Assembly (NCBI GenBank): GCA_030613045.1
Contig: JAUWMS010000236.1
Span: forward strand, 1 to 5,435
DNA from: Candidatus Latescibacterota bacterium
GTDB taxonomy: Bacteria > Latescibacterota > 4484-107
DNA: 5,435 nt
Reading direction: 5' to 3'
Shown piece by piece: positions 5,118-5,435 of this stretch. The translations under genes and the position numbers were made by a program. The stretch's first letter is position 1; each line of letters starts with the position of its first letter. Under the pieces are notes generated by a model. That model did no database searches. It had not been told where the DNA came from and was given only the letters and a program-made list of their open reading frames with translations.

Positions 5118-5435
5118 CTACAACTCATCCGCATGCTCCGCCACCTTGCGGAATGCCTCCGCGTGCTCCTCGATGATCCGGGGCTGATAGTGCTTGAACC
5201 ACGGAATCCAATACACACGCTCCGGCATGCTTTCGGTGACGGGCAGGCTGCCCTTTGGCTGTCGGAGGTCGCGGTCGGAGTTGGCAATGCGGGTGGGCTT
5301 GCCATGCCCGAAGACGTCCGCCTCGTTCAGCAGCGGATGCAGGTGCATCAAGAGGTTCGCGCCGGGACTCGTCTCCGCGCCCTCCGCGTTGACGGCCTCG
5401 CAGAACTTGTGGACGCTCAAGCCCCCAAGCTCCTC
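5118..5435 (-). CDS. DegT/StrS-family aminotransferase, C-terminal 105 residues
   Basis: The frame enters from the window edge and stops at TAG (5120-5118), giving the last 105 residues; the PLP-binding part lies outside the window. Aligned by hand without gaps, it differs from the C-terminus of the complete aminotransferase at 3715-4986 at 10 of 105 residues, and the DNA differs at about 36 of 318 bases (roughly 89% identity). Shared stretches include FCEAVNAEG, the run from MHLHPLLNEADVFGHGKP to the Arg/Asp-rich segment after it, and IIEEHAEAFRKVAEHAD. Substitutions cluster around the PGAN motif (HPGANFP against SPGANLL) and at LYS against VYW, which could reflect different substrates or simple drift. 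It lies 131 bp upstream of the complete paralogue, on the same strand. An apparent TTG start at 5420 is only an internal leucine codon. Confidence 0.93.
   Translation of the reverse strand, partial: EELGGLSVHKFCEAVNAEGAETSPGANLLMHLHPLLNEADVFGHGKPTRIANSDRDLRQPKGSLPVTESMPERVYWIPWFKHYQPRIIEEHAEAFRKVAEHADEL

Larger units (their letters stand above)
3650..5435. repeat. Tandem duplication: aminotransferase gene plus downstream spacer
   Basis: The segment 3650-4032 (spacer block plus the 3' end of the gene) recurs at 5060-5435 in the same orientation. Coding bases align with a constant offset of 1403 bp from the stop codons onward. The 45-bp spacer block aligns with an offset of 1410 bp because the stretch before the stop is 20 nt in one copy and 13 nt in the other. 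A 48-bp tract is identical at 3814-3861 and 5217-5264. The second copy extends past the window, so the full unit cannot be seen. Confidence 0.87.

Noticed and set aside
3690..5305. Similar short minus-strand frames at 3690-3884 and 5093-5305 as a conserved small gene
   Set aside because: Their resemblance is explained by the duplicated aminotransferase DNA read in another frame; they lie inside the real genes and have no start signals of their own.

Overview
All recognisable genes in this 5.4 kb window lie on the minus strand. In order of transcription (high to low coordinate) they are: the C-terminal end of a DegT/StrS-family aminotransferase (cut by the window edge), a complete second aminotransferase that is its close tandem paralogue, a GlcD-type FAD-linked oxidase, a small YccU-like CoA-binding protein, an unrecognised beta-propeller-like protein with a GTG start, and the N-terminal part of a DUF1080 (3-keto-disaccharide hydrolase domain) protein cut by the other edge.

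Organism: a bacterium with fairly GC-rich genes and clear Shine-Dalgarno sites (GGAG/GGAGG types) before every visible start. The mix of DUF1080, DegT/StrS aminotransferase and GlcD-type oxidase genes, separated by repeat-rich spacers, resembles large-genome environmental lineages such as Planctomycetes, Poribacteria or related candidate phyla. That is an impression from gene content, not a demonstrated assignment; no rRNA or marker gene is present.

Layout: 1-429 DUF1080 protein (partial); 430-595 spacer with its ribosome binding site and nothing else I can support; 596-1582 unknown protein, 13 bp downstream of the CoA-binding gene (1596-1985) and probably translated with it; 1986-2126 spacer with a 20-bp imperfect inverted repeat; 2127-3551 FAD-linked oxidase; 3552-3714 spacer built of 7-bp tandem repeats; 3715-4986 aminotransferase; 4987-5117 a second spacer with the same repeat design; 5118-5435 paralogous aminotransferase (partial).

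The genes suggest oxidation and amination of sugar- or hydroxy-acid-type metabolites, but no complete pathway can be reconstructed. The most unusual aspect is the non-coding part: two spacers share one composite element (a GGTGA-rich arm, a TTTCACG heptamer array, a 45-bp identical block and a complementary arm), each directly upstream of the next gene's ribosome binding site. The aminotransferase gene plus its spacer appears to have been tandemly duplicated, and the heptamer copy number has since changed. I see no CRISPR array, transposase, phage gene, RNA gene or defence system.
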